From Modicisalibacter muralis (GTDB lineage Bacteria; Pseudomonadota; Gammaproteobacteria; Pseudomonadales; Halomonadaceae), in NCBI RefSeq assembly GCF_900102945.1, contig NZ_FNGI01000002.1:62001-126000 (forward strand): a stretch of DNA of 64,000 nt. Direction: 5' to 3'. Shown here piece after piece: positions 52,906-60,910 of this stretch. Each line of letters starts with the position of its first letter. The stretch's first letter is position 1. The notes under the pieces are model-generated. The model searched no databases. It was not told the origin of the DNA and worked only from the letters and a program-made list of their open reading frames with translations. The position numbers and the translations under genes were made by a program.

Positions 52906-53337
52906 TCAGTGCCTCGATACCTGAATTCTGTTCCACAGGTTGATCATCGCCACGGCTGCGGTCAGCGCGCCGATTTCCTTGTCGGAAAACTGCTCTCTCA
53001 AGCGCGCGCGAAGCGCCGCGAAGTCGGTTCGCGCATCGAGTACCGTCAGGGCCTCGGTCCACGCCAGGGCGGCCTTTTCTCGCTCGCTGAAATCATTGAC
53101 GTGTTCCCAGACGATGACCCGGTCCAACCTCTCGTTGGTTTCGCCATCCTCGCGGGCCTCCCGGGTATGCATCTTGATACAGAAGGCGCAGCGATTGATC
53201 TGCGACGCGCGAAGCTGGACGAGGTGATGAAGGGTTCGATCCAGCCCCCGCTCACCGATCACCGCATTCGCGCCGGCCAGGGCTTGCAATACCTCGGGGA
53301 TTTCCTGCTCGTACTTGATAGCGTTCGTGTCACTCAC
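52906..53337 (-). CDS. Carboxymuconolactone decarboxylase family protein (AhpD-like), ECF41 partner
   Basis: A 143-residue protein of the CMD/AhpD fold. The redox motif is NRCAFCIKMH (Cys50, Cys53, His57), so a peroxidase-like thiol activity is likely. Genes of this kind (the COE group) are the usual partners and targets of ECF41 sigma factors. It starts with GTG at 53337, with AAGGAG eight bases upstream, and has a matching ECF41 promoter at 53383-53409. Confidence 0.9.
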   Translation of the reverse strand: MSDTNAIKYEQEIPEVLQALAGANAVIGERGLDRTLHHLVQLRASQINRCAFCIKMHTREAREDGETNERLDRVIVWEHVNDFSEREKAALAWTEALTVLDARTDFAALRARLREQFSDKEIGALTAAVAMINLWNRIQVSRH

Positions 53338-53382
53338 GACCTTGCTCCTTGGGATGATGAAAAATTCGACGTTCAGCCTTAT

Positions 53383-53409
53383 GACGATTGAGCTTGAGTA
53401 TTTGTGACA
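53383..53409 (-). promoter_or_regulatory. ECF41-type promoter
   Basis: On the minus strand TGTCACA (53409-53403) and CGTC (53386-53383) are separated by 16 bases, the pattern described for ECF41 promoters. It lies 46-72 bases before the decarboxylase start, so the sigma factor should drive its own operon. Confidence 0.85.
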
Positions 53410-53472
53410 GACATGGCGAAAAACCGATTATTTATGCCAACACCGACTAGCTGGGTAACGGCCACGACTTCG

Positions 53473-53757
53473 CTACGCTAATGGCGCCCCACAACTCGGA
53501 CAGAGCGTGGGTATGGTGTCGCACCGGGCCTCCCTCGACTCGGTTAGTCCTGACTCGGTGCATGGCGGCGCCGGGACCGGCTCGTATATCACATCATTCT
53601 CGGGATAAAGCGGTCTGACGATGCCCTGCTCGACATGCAAGCCGATGTCCTTGAGCAAGTGGGCATCGAGATGAGACAGCGTTCTTACGCTGTCGCGATT
53701 ACGACGCAGCGCCTTGAGGGTTACGCGTAGCCGACGAAAGAACCCAGACAAGATCAT
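53473..53757 (-). CDS. DUF1127 protein with a cysteine-containing tail
   Basis: A 94-residue protein. Residues 1-45 fit DUF1127 (a basic amphipathic helix, then LSHLDAHLLKDIGLH). The C-terminal half is unusual, ending with four cysteines, two as CPSCG near the end (Cys86, Cys89) and others at 66 and 79, which could form a small zinc site. DUF1127 proteins act in regulation of phosphate, RNA or stress responses in other bacteria. AGGAG lies eight bases before the ATG. Function here is unknown. Confidence 0.75.
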   Translation of the reverse strand: MILSGFFRRLRVTLKALRRNRDSVRTLSHLDAHLLKDIGLHVEQGIVRPLYPENDVIYEPVPAPPCTESGLTESREARCDTIPTLCPSCGAPLA

Positions 53758-53791
53758 TCCCCGCTCTCCTTGATATCCTTAAGACGATTGC

Positions 53792-54634
53792 CTATCGGCT
53801 ACCCATTGCGACGGCGCGCTCGATGATCGGCCGCCAGTCGGGCTCCACGCGCAGGCCAAAGGTTTCGACCAGCACGCGCTCGATCTCGTCGGCGCTCAGC
53901 AGGCGCCGCTGCAGGTCTCCATCCGGCGTGCGTACGCTCAGGCGATTATGCGCCAGGGTGTAGCGCGCCCGCGGTGTCGTCAGCGCAACGATCAGGTCGT
54001 GTCGAAAGTGCGATGACGGGTGCGTGGCGGTAAACCAGTTGGCCAGTTCGTAGTCCACGTCGAACTGCACTTCGCTGGATAGTTCGTAGACCGGCACCCA
54101 TTCATCGCCGAGTTGGGCCTCCAGCATCAAGCCGCTAGCGAGCGGCGTCAGGCGGAATGTCTCGTAGCGGGTGGCCTGCGGCTCGGTGACATCGAAGCGC
54201 AGCGGCGTGGTGAGCACGACGGAACCGAAGCCGACATCCACCAGCCAGGGCTCGCCGTCGATGACGACGCGTAGCGCCATGTGGGTGCGTGGGCGGGGTG
54301 GCGCATCGGGCGGCGCCATCCAGCGCACGCGAGCTGCCAGTCCTTCGACCTCGAACCCCAGCGCCATGAGCACCCGCTTGAACAGGCCGTTGTGCTCATA
54401 GCAGTAGCCGCCGCGAGCGGCGTCGATCAGCTTGGCATCGATGGCTTCGGGGGCGATGTCGATACCGCGATCCAACAGCACGTCGATGGCCTCGAAGGGA
54501 ATCGATGCCGGGTGAAGCGCATGCAGGGCGCGCAGCGTCTCGAGCGTCGGCGTGCGTGGCCCGTAGTAACCGATACGCGCGAAATAGGCGTCGAGATTAA
54601 CGTTAGCTGCCGGGCTATGATTCGGGCCATTCAT
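53792..54634 (-). CDS. Arylamine N-acetyltransferase
   Basis: A 280-residue NAT. The catalytic triad is complete: Cys78 in GGYCYEHN, His118 in RTHMALRV and Asp133 in LVDVGFGS. It transfers acetyl from acetyl-CoA to arylamines and hydrazines. Its ATG overlaps the stop of the FMN reductase gene, so the two are translated together: reduction of nitro or azo compounds would yield the amines this enzyme acetylates. The operon carries a SoxR-type promoter. Confidence 0.9.
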   Translation of the reverse strand: MNGPNHSPAANVNLDAYFARIGYYGPRTPTLETLRALHALHPASIPFEAIDVLLDRGIDIAPEAIDAKLIDAARGGYCYEHNGLFKRVLMALGFEVEGLAARVRWMAPPDAPPRPRTHMALRVVIDGEPWLVDVGFGSVVLTTPLRFDVTEPQATRYETFRLTPLASGLMLEAQLGDEWVPVYELSSEVQFDVDYELANWFTATHPSSHFRHDLIVALTTPRARYTLAHNRLSVRTPDGDLQRRLLSADEIERVLVETFGLRVEPDWRPIIERAVAMGSR

Positions 54635-55209
54635 GCCACCACCTGCTCATAGGGCGTGGCCCGACGCGCGGCATGCAACGCCGTTGCCCACCAACTGAGC
54701 CGCGCCAGCAGCGTCGCCATGCCTTTCCTGGCGCGCTGCGGCTCGAGTAGCTCGCCAGTGGTATCGAACTGCTCCCAGACACTGGCGAAGCTCACGGCAT
54801 CCCGGATTGCCACCGCGTGCAGCTCGGCGAATACCAGGCGCAACTGCTCGACGGCGCGAGTCCCGCCCGAGCCGCCACCGTAGGAAACGAATGCGACGGG
54901 CTTGGCCTGCCATTCGCTCTTGAAGGAATCGATCAGGCACTTGAGCGCCGCCGGGTAGCCATGGTTGTACTCCGGGGTCACGACGATGAACGCATCGGCC
55001 TCGGCCATGCGCTGCTTGATCGATACCCACTCGGGATCATCGCTATCGACATGTTGGGTCGGAAATCCCACCAGGGCGGGGTCGATCAATTGCAGATCGA
55101 AGTCATCATGGCGGTCGATCTGCGTGGTGGCCCAATTGGCCACTTTGTCGCAGAAACGTCCCTCGCGCGTGCTGCCGTAGATCAGTGCGACGTTGATTTT
55201 CCTGTGCAT
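54631..55209 (-). CDS. NADPH-dependent FMN reductase
   Basis: A 192-residue flavodoxin-like reductase. YGSTREGRFCDKVANW is the phosphate loop (STRxG pattern), VVTPEYNHGYPAALKCLIDS is the conserved PEYN motif, and FVSYGGGSGGTRAVEQLR is the second flavin loop. It should reduce FMN, quinones or nitro/azo compounds with NADPH. GGAG lies eight bases before the ATG. A SoxR-type promoter is 42-72 bases upstream, so it is probably part of the response to redox-cycling drugs. Confidence 0.9.
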   Translation of the reverse strand: MHRKINVALIYGSTREGRFCDKVANWATTQIDRHDDFDLQLIDPALVGFPTQHVDSDDPEWVSIKQRMAEADAFIVVTPEYNHGYPAALKCLIDSFKSEWQAKPVAFVSYGGGSGGTRAVEQLRLVFAELHAVAIRDAVSFASVWEQFDTTGELLEPQRARKGMATLLARLSWWATALHAARRATPYEQVVA

Positions 55210-55250
55210 GGGTCTCGCTCCGGTTGCGTCACGAATTACCAGTAGCGAGA

Positions 55251-55281
55251 ACTGTAAAACCTCAGGCTTAGTTTAGGTCAA
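55251..55281 (-). promoter_or_regulatory. SoxR-type promoter for the FMN reductase/NAT operon
   Basis: On the minus strand TTGACC (55281-55276) and TACAGT (55256-55251) are 19 bases apart, the long spacer of MerR-family promoters. The spacer holds CCTAAACTAAGCCTGAGG, close to the SoxR box (CCTCAAG...TTGAGG type). It points to the FMN reductase start 42 bases away. Confidence 0.8.
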
Positions 55282-55318
55282 GCATTGATCTCATGGCCGA
55301 CTGCGTCGATCGATCTTT

Positions 55319-56866
55319 TTATCCTCGGCCCGAAAGCTCGGTGGTCTCCGCGCGCCTGCGGAAATGACTCAGCGCAAAGATGATGGCGGCCTGGGCGACG
55401 ATACCGACCGCCAATAGAAGGTACGGCGAGTCAACGAAGTTGGTTAGGCAATACAGGATGCCGCTGATGGACGCTGGAACCATGGCGTAGGGTATTTGCG
55501 TACGCACGTGCGCGATGTGATCGGAGCCGGCAAAGATCGACGACATGACCGTGGTATCCGAGATTGGCGAGCAGTGATCGCCGAAGATGGCTCCCGAGAA
55601 GACCGCTCCAATTGCGATTTGCACCAGTGCCATGTCGCCAAGGTTATAGGCCAGGGGCACGGCGATGGGGGTGAGAATGGCCATGGTGCCCCAGGAGGTA
55701 CCCGTGGAGAAGGAAATCACCATGGCGATGGCGAAGATAAGGATCGGCAACAGGGCGGGTGACAGCCAATCTCTCGTCGCATCGACGATATGCTCACCGG
55801 TATTGAGTGCTTCGGTAACCGTGCCGATGGACCAGGCGAGGACGATGATCACCAACGCCGGCAGCATGGTACGAAACCCCGCCAGCATGGTGTTTTCGCA
55901 ATCCTCCAGGGACATCCGCTGGATAAGCGCGATACCCAGGCCCGTCAATGTCATGGCGAACGCCGACCAACTCAGCGCGATACTGACGTCCGTATCGGCA
56001 AAGGCATCCATGAGCGGTTTGCCTTGCATGCCGCCACCGGTATACCAGAGAGCCCAGATACTGACACCGATCAATACCACGAGCGGCAACAGGAAATGCC
56101 ATAAGCGGCCATTTTCCGTGTGCGGTTCGCCCAGTTCATTCTCGACACTCATCAGTGGGGTGTCGTCCGATGCCACCAGTTCCCCGGTGTCGGATGCGCG
56201 TTTTTCGGCCCGGCGCATGGGGCCGAAGTCGCCCATCAGGATGATCATCGGCACCGCCGCCAGGCATAGCAACGCGTAGAAATTCCACGGAATCGAGCGA
56301 AGAAAGGTCAAATAGGGTTCCGCGGTCGTCAGACTGAGGGAAACGAAGGCAGCCGCGATCAGCGATACCTGATAGCCGATCCAATCCGATACCGGCCCTA
56401 ACGTGGCCATCGGCGCGGAAGTCGAGTCCAGAACCCAGGCAAGCTTCTCGCGAGAGACTCGCTTGCGCGCGGCGATATCGCGCGTGGCATTGCCCACGAT
56501 CACCGAATTCACGTAATCATTGAAGAAAATGACCATGCCAAGCAGCCAGGCCGACAGCATCGCACCCTTGGCAGTCGACACCTTGGCCTCCAGCCAGCGC
56601 GCCACGGCATGCGAGCCACCGGTCTTGTACATGAAAGCGGCACCGGCACCCAGCAAGGACGTCAGTACCAGGAAGCGGGCATTCCACTCATCGGTCATCA
56701 CCTTGGCGAACCAGTCGAAGGTTTGCGCGACCGCTGAGAGTGGGTTGCCGGTGAAAATCCAGGCACCGATCCAGATGCTCAAAAACAGGGATAAATTGAC
56801 GCGCCGTGTCAGTAAGGCCAGAACCACGGCCGCCAAGGGCGGTATCAGGGAAATTAAGGCTTCCAT
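55319..56866 (-). CDS. Na+/H+ antiporter, NhaC family
   Basis: A 515-residue antiporter with about twelve helices. The NhaC-type motifs GTSWGTMAILTPIAVPL and FGDHCSPISDTTVMSS (about 430-445) are present and characteristic. It would exchange Na+ for H+, as needed in a salty habitat, or an organic acid pair as in malate/lactate antiporters of the family. It is divergent from the FAD oxidase with a perfect palindrome between them. Confidence 0.88.
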   Translation of the reverse strand: MEALISLIPPLAAVVLALLTRRVNLSLFLSIWIGAWIFTGNPLSAVAQTFDWFAKVMTDEWNARFLVLTSLLGAGAAFMYKTGGSHAVARWLEAKVSTAKGAMLSAWLLGMVIFFNDYVNSVIVGNATRDIAARKRVSREKLAWVLDSTSAPMATLGPVSDWIGYQVSLIAAAFVSLSLTTAEPYLTFLRSIPWNFYALLCLAAVPMIILMGDFGPMRRAEKRASDTGELVASDDTPLMSVENELGEPHTENGRLWHFLLPLVVLIGVSIWALWYTGGGMQGKPLMDAFADTDVSIALSWSAFAMTLTGLGIALIQRMSLEDCENTMLAGFRTMLPALVIIVLAWSIGTVTEALNTGEHIVDATRDWLSPALLPILIFAIAMVISFSTGTSWGTMAILTPIAVPLAYNLGDMALVQIAIGAVFSGAIFGDHCSPISDTTVMSSIFAGSDHIAHVRTQIPYAMVPASISGILYCLTNFVDSPYLLLAVGIVAQAAIIFALSHFRRRAETTELSGRG

Positions 56867-56886
56867 GCGATGCTCCCATTATTACA

Positions 56887-56907
56887 AGTCACCGTGTCAC
56901 GGTGACT
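56887..56907. promoter_or_regulatory. Perfect palindrome between nhaC-type and FAD oxidase genes
   Basis: AGTCACCGTG (56887-56896) and CACGGTGACT (56898-56907) are exact inverted repeats with a one-base centre. It lies 21 bases before the antiporter start and about 96 before the oxidase start, fitting an operator that controls both or the antiporter alone. Confidence 0.65.
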
Positions 56908-57002
56908 AGTGGCCTAAGCCTAGAAGATTCAGGCATTGCCCGCTTGGCGCAGAAAGACGACGATTGTTGAGATTGCCGGATACACAACGCCTGGGAGGCC
57001 AG

Positions 57003-58244
57003 ATGTCACGCGAAACCATCGTTCTGGGGGCCGGCATGGTCGGCGTCTCCATCGCCTTGCACCTTGCTCGGCGCGGCCGCTCGGTCGTGCTGGTGGATCG
57101 CAAGGCACCGGGGCGCGAAACGTCCTTCGGCAATGCCGGAATCATTCAGCGCGAGGCGGTTCAGCCGCACTGCTTCCCACGCGATGCTGGCAGCCTATTG
57201 CGTATGTTGCCCAACCGCCGCGTCGACATCCGCTATCGCCCGGCAAGCGTGCTCGCGGCCGCCAATCCGCTCTGGCAGCACTGGCGTTATTCCGAACCGC
57301 GCCGTTATGCGCGTATCGTCCCCGAGTACGCATCGCTCATCATGCGCTGCACGGCTGAGCATGAAGCTCTGATCGAAGCGGCGGGCGCCGAATCGCTGGT
57401 CAAGAAAGAAGGCTGGATCGAGGCTTTTCGCTCGCCAAGCGTCTTTGACGAGCAACTGAAGAATGCCGCCGATGCACAAAAGCGCTTCGGTGTGGATTAT
57501 CAAACGCTCGATCAAGCCTCGCTGAAGGCGCACGAGCCTTATCTTTCCGAGGCGTTATTGGGCGCCATCCATTGGACCAACGCGTGGACGGTGGTCGACC
57601 CCGGTGCCCTAGTGGCGGCTTACGCTCAGGCTTTCGCGGGGCTTGGCGGTCACATCGAAGAAACCGATGCGCGCGGCATCGCGCCAACCGCAAACGGATG
57701 GCGTGTCACCACGCGCGGGGGAAGCCTCGAAGCGCGGGAACTGGTGGTGGCGCTGGGGCCCTGGTCAGGCGCGTGGCTACGCCAATTGGATTATCGCTTG
57801 CCGCTCTTCCCCATGCGCGGCTACCACATGCACTACGCCGCCAGCGCTGACGCCAAGCTCAATCATTGGCTATTGGATTTCGATGTGGGCTACCTGCTGG
57901 CGCCCATGCGCGCCGGGATTCGGCTGACCACGGGGGCGGAGATCGCCAGTATCGACTCCCCACCCCGCACGAGCCAGCTCGATGCTGCGGAAGCCGCGGC
58001 CAGAAAGCTTTTCCCACTGGGTGAGCGACTCGATGCATCGCCCTGGAAAGGCGCGCGCCCGTGCATGCCAGACATGAAACCAGTCATCGGCCCGGCACCC
58101 AAGCATAAGGGGTTGTGGTTCGCCTTCGGCCATGGCCACCAGGGCTTCACGCTGGGCCCGGTCACCGGCCGCTTGCTGGGAGAAATGATGGATAACGAGC
58201 CACCTGCTGTCGATATGTCGCCTTTCCGAGCGGACCGCTTCTAA
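57003..58244 (+). CDS. FAD-dependent oxidoreductase, D-amino acid dehydrogenase-like
   Basis: A 413-residue DAO family protein. GAGMVGVSIALHLARRG is the FAD fold near residue 8-24, FGNAGIIQ the typical DadA-like stretch after the first domain, and GPVTGRLLGEM the C-terminal FAD contact. Oxidative deamination of a D-amino acid or related amine is likely. The ATG at 57003 has GGGAGG four bases upstream; the earlier TTG adds residues of no value. A broken Lrp gene converges with it. Confidence 0.82.
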   Translation: MSRETIVLGAGMVGVSIALHLARRGRSVVLVDRKAPGRETSFGNAGIIQREAVQPHCFPRDAGSLLRMLPNRRVDIRYRPASVLAAANPLWQHWRYSEPRRYARIVPEYASLIMRCTAEHEALIEAAGAESLVKKEGWIEAFRSPSVFDEQLKNAADAQKRFGVDYQTLDQASLKAHEPYLSEALLGAIHWTNAWTVVDPGALVAAYAQAFAGLGGHIEETDARGIAPTANGWRVTTRGGSLEARELVVALGPWSGAWLRQLDYRLPLFPMRGYHMHYAASADAKLNHWLLDFDVGYLLAPMRAGIRLTTGAEIASIDSPPRTSQLDAAEAAARKLFPLGERLDASPWKGARPCMPDMKPVIGPAPKHKGLWFAFGHGHQGFTLGPVTGRLLGEMMDNEPPAVDMSPFRADRF

Positions 58245-58278
58245 CGCATCTGTGTATTGCGAATAAGTGTTGCCGCAG

Positions 58279-58748
58279 TCACAACGGCAGTGCCGTGGTG
58301 TACTTGATGCGCTCCATGGCGAATCGCGCCGACACGTCGCTCAAGCCATCGATGCCGTTGACCAGGCGCTTGTAGACCCGGTCGTAGGCGTTCATGTCGG
58401 CGACCTGCAGCTTGAGCAGGTAATCGTAATCGCCGGCCATGCGATAGAACTCGGTGACTTCCTCGAAGCCCTCGACCAGCGCCACGAAGCGCTCGTACCA
58501 GGCACTCGAATGATCGCGGGTGCGCAGTTGCACGAAGGCGGTCAACCCGAGCCCAAGCGGTCGGGGTCGAGCAGTGCCACCCGACCACGCAGCACGCCGC
58601 TTTCTTCCAAGCGCTTAAGACGTTTCCAGCACGGCGACGAGGTGAGATGAACCGCCTCGGCAAGCGCGTTCAGCGATAGCGTGGCATCGCGCTGCAAGAG
58701 CCTGAGCAACTCACGATCTATCTTATCGAGCAAGACAACATCCATCAT
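58279..58748 (-). pseudogene. Lrp/AsnC regulator split by a single-base frameshift
   Basis: Two adjacent frames together make one complete Lrp protein. The first (58748-58542) gives the winged helix ([41 protein letters not shown]) and stops at TGA after [10 protein letters not shown]. The second (58545-58279) begins with TTG and gives the RAM domain from [10 protein letters not shown] on. Adding one base before the run TTGGGCTCGGG near 58560 restores the usual [11 protein letters not shown]. This is a frameshift, or a sequencing error; the two pieces overlap as TTGA, so a two-polypeptide product is also possible. Confidence 0.75.
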
Positions 58749-58883
58749 GACACCATCCGAGAAAAATCATTCTCCAAATGTCGTTTATCGCGGGCTATTT
58801 TGGCAAGGATTACTCCCTCTGGCGGGATACGCTAGGCAACATCGAGTCATTCCAATTGCGCTCATCCAATGCCTGGAGCCGCC

Positions 58884-60032
58884 ATGCCATCACTTGCCCC
58901 GCTACCCATTGCCAGGGATTCAACGACCGAATCGGCGAACATCGCCAACGATCGGCAGGGATTACGTGTCTGGCGGTACGAGCGGCTGGCGCGATTGCAC
59001 GCGCTCAAGCGCCGCACACCCGCGACCCCACTGCATCGGCTGACGTTTCCAGGGCTGCCCGGTATCCGCGTGTATCTCAAGGATGAACGCGCCCACCCCA
59101 GCGGCAGCCTCAAGCATCGCCTCGCCGCCTCGCTGTTCGAGCATGCGCTGTGCCACGGCTGGCTGACGCCCGGCGCACCGGTGATCGAGGCATCGTCCGG
59201 CTCCACCGCCGTTTCCGAAGCCTGGTTCGCGCGCCGTCTCGGCTTGCCCTTTATTGCCGTGGTGCCACGCGGTACCGCGCGTGCCAAGCTCGATGCGATC
59301 ACCGCCGAAGGCGGCCGGGTGCATGCCATCGACGATGCGGCGGCACTTTCCAGCACGGCGGCACGGCTCGCCGACGAGCTCGGCGGGCACTTCATGGACC
59401 AGTTCCGTTTCGCCAGCGAGGCCAGCGATTGGCGCGGCGATGACAACCTCGCCGCCGAGAGCCTGCGCCAGTTCGATGCCCTTGATGAACCCGCGCCGCA
59501 AGCGATCTTTCTGGGTGCCGGAACCGGCGGCACCGCCGCGACCTTCGCTCGGCATCTACGCTTGCGCGGCCTGGCGAGCGACATTCGTGGCGTCGACCCG
59601 CAATGTTCCGTTTATCGCTCGCTGTGGGCAGGTCACTCCACTTCCCTACTCACCGACTCGTCTTTGGGTCCCAACCCTATCGAAGGCATCGGCCGGCCCT
59701 GCCCCGCGCAGGCCTTTCTGCCGCAAGCCTTCGATGACATGCAGACCATCGAAGATGCCGCCAGCCTGGCCACCGCACGCTGGCTGAACGAGTGTTTCGG
59801 GTTGTGTGCCGGCCCCTCGACCGGCACCGCACTGATCGGCGCCTTGCGCCATGCCGAATGTCTGCACGAACGCGGAGAGCATGCGGTGCTACTGGCGCTG
59901 ATCTGCGACGACGGCCAACGCTATCGCGACACGTTGTATAACGATGCTTGGCTCGAAAGGCGCTACCCGGCGCATCGCCAATACGCTGATGAGCTGGCAC
60001 GAATCACCGCTATCGGTCGGGATAGTCAATAG
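58884..60032 (+). CDS. PLP-dependent cysteine synthase-family enzyme, Cds1-like cysteine desulfhydrase
   Basis: A 382-residue fold type II PLP enzyme. The PLP lysine is in HPSGSLKHRLA (Lys77), followed by EASSGSTAVSEAWFA and the phosphate loop GAGTGGTAA. The sequence pattern HP(S/T)GSLKHRLA, longer than CysK, is that of Cds1-type proteins, which release sulfide and pyruvate from L-cysteine. I use the ATG at 58884 with GGAG six bases upstream rather than an ATG five codons earlier with none. Confidence 0.8.
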   Translation: MPSLAPLPIARDSTTESANIANDRQGLRVWRYERLARLHALKRRTPATPLHRLTFPGLPGIRVYLKDERAHPSGSLKHRLAASLFEHALCHGWLTPGAPVIEASSGSTAVSEAWFARRLGLPFIAVVPRGTARAKLDAITAEGGRVHAIDDAAALSSTAARLADELGGHFMDQFRFASEASDWRGDDNLAAESLRQFDALDEPAPQAIFLGAGTGGTAATFARHLRLRGLASDIRGVDPQCSVYRSLWAGHSTSLLTDSSLGPNPIEGIGRPCPAQAFLPQAFDDMQTIEDAASLATARWLNECFGLCAGPSTGTALIGALRHAECLHERGEHAVLLALICDDGQRYRDTLYNDAWLERRYPAHRQYADELARITAIGRDSQ

Positions 60033-60115
60033 GACCAGCGAGCCTCAAGACAAACATGGGATCTGGCACTAGGCTGTGATGGAGACTCGCGTCCCACCCT
60101 GCCGAGGAAAACGTC

Positions 60116-60322
60116 ATGAACGAGGAAGCCTTCAATCTCAGCATCCGCAAGTTCCTAAAGAAAGTCGGCGTCGGCTCGCAGCATGAGATCGAGCAGGCGG
60201 TGTACAAGGCTATCGAGGATGGACAACTGAAAGGAACGGAAACCCTGCCGACGCACATGACGCTAGAAATCGGTGAACTCAGCCTCAAGGTCGATTTCGA
60301 CGGCAAGGTCGAGCTGGAGTGA
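60116..60322 (+). CDS. Small conserved protein, DUF6494 type
   Basis: A 68-residue protein with the sequence features of the DUF6494 family: FNLSIRKFLKKVGVGSQHEIEQAV, a helical start, and an acidic beta-rich end (TLEIGELSLKVDFDGKVELE). Function unknown. GAGGAAA lies before the ATG. It stands alone between the Cds1-like gene and soxR. Confidence 0.75.
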   Translation: MNEEAFNLSIRKFLKKVGVGSQHEIEQAVYKAIEDGQLKGTETLPTHMTLEIGELSLKVDFDGKVELE

Positions 60323-60348
60323 TCGCAACGCCGAGTAACCGTCGGCAT

Positions 60349-60825
60349 TCAATCCAGCGATTCCTCATCCGGATCGAGCAAGTGCGGCCCCGGCCCCTGC
60401 TCGGCGAGTTCATCCCAGGGATTGCGTAGCGGGCACTCGTCCAGCGAAAGACAACCGCAGCCGATGCAATGATCGAGTTGATCGCGCAGTTGGGTCAGCC
60501 CGGCAATGCGGGCGTTGAGCTCCTCCCGCCAGCTCGCCGACAGTCGGCGCCAGTCCGCCGCCGTAGGCTTATGCCCCTCGGGCAATGTCTTGAGCGCATC
60601 GCGAATCGAGGCAAGCGGCAGACCGGTGCGCTGGGCGACCTTGATAATCGCCACCCGGCGCAGCACATCGCGGGTATAACGGCGTTGATTACCCGCGTTG
60701 CGCCAGCTCGCGATCAACCCCTTGGCTTCGTAGAAATGCAGCGTGGAGACGGCAACGCCGCTACGCTTGGCGACTTCGCCCACGCTGAGTTGCTTATGGA
60801 TACGCTCGCAATCGCTCTTGCTCAT
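60349..60825 (-). CDS. soxR: SoxR redox-sensing transcriptional activator
   Basis: A 158-residue MerR-family protein. The winged helix is at about 12-60 ([26 protein letters not shown]), a dimer helix follows, and the [2Fe-2S] cluster is held by C-x2-C-x-C-x5-C (Cys120, 123, 125, 131). It senses redox-cycling compounds or superoxide and activates promoters with long spacers. Three matching promoters are seen nearby. ATG at 60825 has GAGG six bases upstream; a GTG one codon earlier is also possible. There is no soxS gene. Confidence 0.95.
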   Translation of the reverse strand: MSKSDCERIHKQLSVGEVAKRSGVAVSTLHFYEAKGLIASWRNAGNQRRYTRDVLRRVAIIKVAQRTGLPLASIRDALKTLPEGHKPTAADWRRLSASWREELNARIAGLTQLRDQLDHCIGCGCLSLDECPLRNPWDELAEQGPGPHLLDPDEESLD

Positions 60826-60835
60826 CACACACCTC

Positions 60836-60866
60836 TTGACCTAAAGCAATATTGAGGTTTTACGCT
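60836..60866 (+). promoter_or_regulatory. SoxR-type promoter beside soxR, pointing away from it
   Basis: TTGACC (60836-60841) and TACGCT (60861-60866) are 19 bases apart, and the spacer holds CCTAAAGCAATATTGAGG (60840-60857). It faces right, towards the antisense of the Gate-domain gene, and its -35 lies 11 bases from the soxR start. It may serve as an autoregulatory site. Confidence 0.7.
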
Positions 60867-60910
60867 GATGACGCTCGGCTGACAAGGCCCTGGAGCAGGC
60901 GAGGCTAGCG

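Noticed and set aside
60840-60857. SoxR box read as a leftward promoter for soxR
   Set aside because: On the minus strand there is no acceptable -35 at the required distance; only the rightward reading gives TTGACC with a 19-base spacer.
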